In this document: positions 5,773 through 7,311 of the stretch, piece after piece
Layout of the letters: each line of letters opens with the position of its first letter
How positions within the stretch are numbered: position 1 is the first letter of the stretch
Source: Microcaldota archaeon
GTDB taxonomy: Archaea; Micrarchaeota; Micrarchaeia; Anstonellales; Anstonellaceae
NCBI GenBank assembly: GCA_023248455.1
Contig: JAHFEN010000031.1
Coordinates: 1-7,311, forward strand
Length of the DNA: 7,311 nt
Reading direction: 5' to 3'
Made by a program: the position numbers and the translations under genes
Notes under the pieces: generated by a model
What the model was told of the DNA's origin: nothing
The model's input: the letters and a program-made list of their open reading frames with translations, nothing else
Database searches by the model: none

Positions 5773-6423
5773 TTGCCAGAAAAAAAGAAGCCCAAGATAG
5801 CAGTGGACAACAGGGAGCCTGACGAAATATGCGACTGCCTCGAGGGCATGGGCGCGGAAATAGAGCTCCGCCAGCTTGAGCTTGGGGATTACCAGGTCTC
5901 AGACAGGCTGGTGGTGGAAAGGAAAACCCGCTCTGACTTCGAGTCTTCCATAGTCGACGGCAGGCTTTTCCGGCAATTGAAGGACTTGGCTGATTGTTTC
6001 CAACGAGTTGTTGTAATAGTGGAGGGCAGCCCGGAGAACGAGAGCAGACTGTCAAGGGTGGCTTTGCTGGGTGCCTATTCCTCAATCATTTCCGACTTCG
6101 GCTGCGCCATATTCTTCACACGAAACGTCTCAGCAACAGCTGAAATGGTGCATGCGCTTGCCTGCCATGAGCAATTGGCAAAAAAGCAGGAGCTCTCAGT
6201 GTATGCCAAGCGGAAGGCGCTGACCTTGGCAGACCAGCAGCGAGCTGTAATAGAGGCGCTCCCCAATGTTGGCCCCACCATGGCGCGCGCGCTCCTCAAG
6301 TACTTTGACACAGTGGAAAACGTCATCACCGCGCCAGAAAGCGAGCTTAAGGAACTCGACAAAATGGGCGAGAAAAAGGCGAAGCAGCTGCGGCAACTTT
6401 TGAGCACCCGGTATAAGGGGTAG
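5773..6423 (+). CDS. xpf: XPF/Hef-type structure-specific endonuclease (ERCC4 + HhH, no helicase)
   Basis: A 216-residue protein that should cut branched DNA (3' flaps, forks) in repair and fork restart. The ERCC4 nuclease domain spans about residues 8-130 and has the family signature intact: 'VDNRE' (11-15), then G38-D39 and E49-R50-K51-x3-D55 (the GD...ERKx3D active site). The HhH2 domain spans about 155-212, with hairpins at 'LPNVGPTMARALL' (163-175) and 'LDKMGEKKAKQL' (195-206), giving dimerisation and DNA binding. Its length matches the short archaeal XPF, which lacks the helicase of Hef and eukaryotic XPF and works with PCNA; I see no clear PIP box at the C-terminus. The start is TTG, with GGTG at 5764-5767 five bases upstream; no in-frame ATG or GTG occurs between the vapC stop and the conserved domain. 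It has no promoter of its own that I can see and lies 11 bases after vapC, so it is probably expressed from the vapB promoter. Confidence 0.93.
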   Translation: MPEKKKPKIAVDNREPDEICDCLEGMGAEIELRQLELGDYQVSDRLVVERKTRSDFESSIVDGRLFRQLKDLADCFQRVVVIVEGSPENESRLSRVALLGAYSSIISDFGCAIFFTRNVSATAEMVHALACHEQLAKKQELSVYAKRKALTLADQQRAVIEALPNVGPTMARALLKYFDTVENVITAPESELKELDKMGEKKAKQLRQLLSTRYKG

Positions 6424-6446
6424 GAATGATTGGTGACTAATAAAGC

Positions 6447-6498
6447 AAAAACGGGTAAAATCAGCCAAAAACTGGAAAAATTTGCCAAAAATAGTAAA
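6447..6498. promoter_or_regulatory. Phased A-tracts, probable intrinsic DNA bend
   Basis: Six A-runs at 6447-6451, 6457-6460, 6467-6471, 6476-6480, 6487-6491 and 6496-6498 have centres 8-11 bp apart, mean about 10, so they repeat on one helical face. Such phasing gives intrinsic curvature. The block lies between the xpf stop and the TATA box at 6532. It may act as an upstream promoter element or architectural-protein site. Confidence 0.5.
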
Positions 6499-6531
6499 GA
6501 TTTAACTTGATTTCACTCCATTTGCCACGCA

Positions 6532-6539
6532 TTTATATA
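6532..6539 (+). promoter_or_regulatory. Consensus archaeal TATA box for the gene at 6600
   Basis: TTTATATA is a full match to the archaeal TATA consensus. Transcription is expected near 6562, leaving a leader of about 38 bases. This makes the downstream gene independent of the vapB-vapC-xpf operon. Confidence 0.75.
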
Positions 6540-6590
6540 AGTATCCTCGTTCTAAGAAAGTGCAGATGCTAATTCTACAGGACAAGATGT

Positions 6591-6596
6591 GGTGAT
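6591..6596 (+). promoter_or_regulatory. Shine-Dalgarno site GGTGAT
   Basis: GGTGAT is complementary to the ATCACC of the archaeal 16S tail and ends three bases before the ATG at 6600, which supports that start and the archaeal assignment. Confidence 0.7.
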
Positions 6597-6599
6597 AAA

Positions 6600-7151
6600 A
6601 TGGACGAAAAAATAATCAAGATCGTGGCAGCCAGGCTCAGGCGCATGGAGGGCCAGCCAATAAACCAGGAAAAGCTCGAGTCAATACGCGAATCGGTCTA
6701 CTCTGCCACAAGAACGAACAAGTCGGCATCCTTTTCCAATGTCAAGAAGTGGATAAAGGAAGCAAGGAGCATGGTGAAGAAACAGGAAAAGGCGGCAAAA
6801 GCCCCTGCGAAAGCCGCGCAAAAGGCAAAGTCTGTCAAGGGCAAGAAGGTTGCAAAGCATCCCAGGCACCAGCTTGCGCCTGCCGAGCGGGCGGAGCACC
6901 ACTACCGCGAGCCTGTAATCCCTGAGGTCTCCAAGAGGGTGGAGGAAAGCGTCAACCTGATAAAGGACGACGTGCAGCTCCCTGTGCCCTTGCAGGAGGT
7001 CAACCTTTCAAGGCCCACCATTGTGTTTGACAAGATATACCTGCAGAGCATAAAGTTCGAAATCGCAGGCATCCGCCAGACTATGGAACGGGTGAGCAGG
7101 CAGCTGGACAAGCTCGAAAAGGAGCTCGTTTCGCACAAGGCCGAAGACTGA
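6600..7151 (+). CDS. Uncharacterised basic-linker/coiled-coil protein
   Basis: I do not recognise a family. Three parts are visible in 183 residues. Residues 1-58 are a compact helical region ('IVAARLRRMEG', 'KLESIRESVYSA', 'FSNVKKWIKEARSM'). Residues 59-91 are a Lys/Ala-rich basic stretch (about 13 Lys) resembling histone H1 or HU tails, which would suit nucleic-acid contact. After a Pro-containing segment (residues 92-140), residues 146-178 form a coiled coil with I151, I155, I158, M162, V165, L169, L172 and L176 in strict 4-3 spacing. There is no signal peptide or membrane segment and no cysteine. It is a candidate nucleic-acid-binding oligomer, a scaffold or a chromatin-associated protein; this is inference from composition. 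The gene has a consensus TATA box, a good ribosome site and a T-rich terminator, so it looks well expressed and monocistronic. GC-rich codon use matches the neighbours, including xpf. Confidence 0.88.
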   Translation: MDEKIIKIVAARLRRMEGQPINQEKLESIRESVYSATRTNKSASFSNVKKWIKEARSMVKKQEKAAKAPAKAAQKAKSVKGKKVAKHPRHQLAPAERAEHHYREPVIPEVSKRVEESVNLIKDDVQLPVPLQEVNLSRPTIVFDKIYLQSIKFEIAGIRQTMERVSRQLDKLEKELVSHKAED

Positions 7152-7163
7152 CGCTCCCGAAAC

Positions 7164-7176
7164 CTTCTTTCTTTTT
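7164..7176 (+). terminator. T-rich terminator after the coiled-coil gene
   Basis: CTTCTTTCTTTTT begins 12 bases after the stop codon, a typical archaeal T-rich termination signal. The following AAA also makes a TATA-like TTTTTAAA (7172-7179), so this site could double as a promoter for a transcript starting near 7202. Confidence 0.5.
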
Positions 7177-7186
7177 AAATTGTTGC

Positions 7187-7242
7187 CAGCAGAGCTTTTG
7201 ACTGCTGTGGTGAGCAAATAGGGCGTGAACCGCCGCTCACGC
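7187..7242 (+). other. Cluster of inverted repeats, possible structured RNA or attenuator
   Basis: CAGCAG (7187-7192) pairs with CTGCTG (7202-7207). Next, GTGAGC (7210-7215) can pair with GCTCAC (7235-7240), with an inner GGCG/CGCC (7222-7225 / 7231-7234). Alternatively GCGTGA (7223-7228) can pair with TCACGC (7237-7242). The last two options exclude each other. I cannot assign an RNA family. With the rest of 7152-7311 this is the only stretch at the right end without a supported gene. Confidence 0.3.
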
Positions 7243-7274
7243 TGCGAATCAATCCTTTAAGCCCAAAACTCAGG

Positions 7275-7302
7275 CAGATTCCCATCGAGAAGCATGAATC
7301 TG
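7275..7302. repeat. Inverted repeat CAGATTC/GAATCTG at the right edge
   Basis: Seven-base perfect arms at 7275-7281 and 7296-7302 enclose 14 bases. An ATG at 7294 lies in the right arm and stays open to the window end (6 codons), so a gene may begin here with this hairpin over its start. Too little sequence remains to judge. Confidence 0.25.
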
Positions 7303-7311
7303 GCGCACACC

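Noticed and set aside
6441..6500. Minus-strand T-runs read as a terminator for a convergent gene
   Set aside because: No minus-strand gene is present to terminate here, and the regular ~10-bp spacing fits a curved-DNA reading better.
7175..7311. Minus-strand frames open from the right edge (one ending at 7257-7259, another running to about 7175)
   Set aside because: Neither shows recognisable sequence or a terminator after its stop; open length is too short to call a gene end.

Overview
The window looks archaeal, probably from an uncultured small-genome lineage of the DPANN type, although the phylum is a guess. The archaeal evidence is direct. There are TATA boxes at the right distance from starts (TTTATATA at 6532-6539, TTTTAATA at 5116-5123, TTATAAATAA at 701-710). 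The Shine-Dalgarno sites match the archaeal 16S tail (GGTGAT at 6591-6596, AAGGTG at 759-764). At least one start appears leaderless. The window also encodes a short XPF-type nuclease (ERCC4 plus HhH, no helicase), a form known from archaea. All supported genes are on the + strand. I found no tRNA, rRNA, CRISPR array or recognisable insertion sequence.

Layout. (1) 109-660: a 183-residue helical protein with a helix-turn-helix-like stretch near its C-terminus, behind a leader with a strong hairpin. (2) 771-4343: a 1190-residue protein that I do not recognise, with its own TATA box and a T-tract behind it. It is clearly less GC-rich than its neighbours. It has a helical N-terminus, a proline-rich hinge, a long beta-rich body and a C-terminus of alternating amphipathic strands that resembles a beta-barrel. 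(3) 4388-5080: a PIN-like nuclease-fold protein with a C-terminal extension. (4) 5148-6423: a tight operon of vapB antitoxin, vapC toxin (ATGA overlap) and an XPF-type nuclease (11-nt gap, TTG start). A double-palindrome operator sits on the vapB promoter and start. (5) 6600-7151: a small protein with a Lys/Ala-rich basic linker and a regular C-terminal coiled coil, preceded by phased A-tracts and a consensus TATA box. (6) 7152-7311: no supported gene, but a T-rich terminator and several inverted repeats.

How the parts may fit. The proteins of 109-660 and 4388-5080 recall the two halves of a UPF0175/DUF3368-type antitoxin-toxin pair. The large low-GC gene may have been inserted between them, and short matching sequence blocks at the two junctions are consistent with this. 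The vapBC-xpf unit is a second, canonical toxin-antitoxin module, apparently co-transcribed with a DNA-repair nuclease. The most novel-looking element is the 1190-residue protein. It shows no signal peptide and no hydrophobic membrane helix, yet its last ~280 residues read like a barrel of amphipathic strands, which would be unusual in an archaeon.
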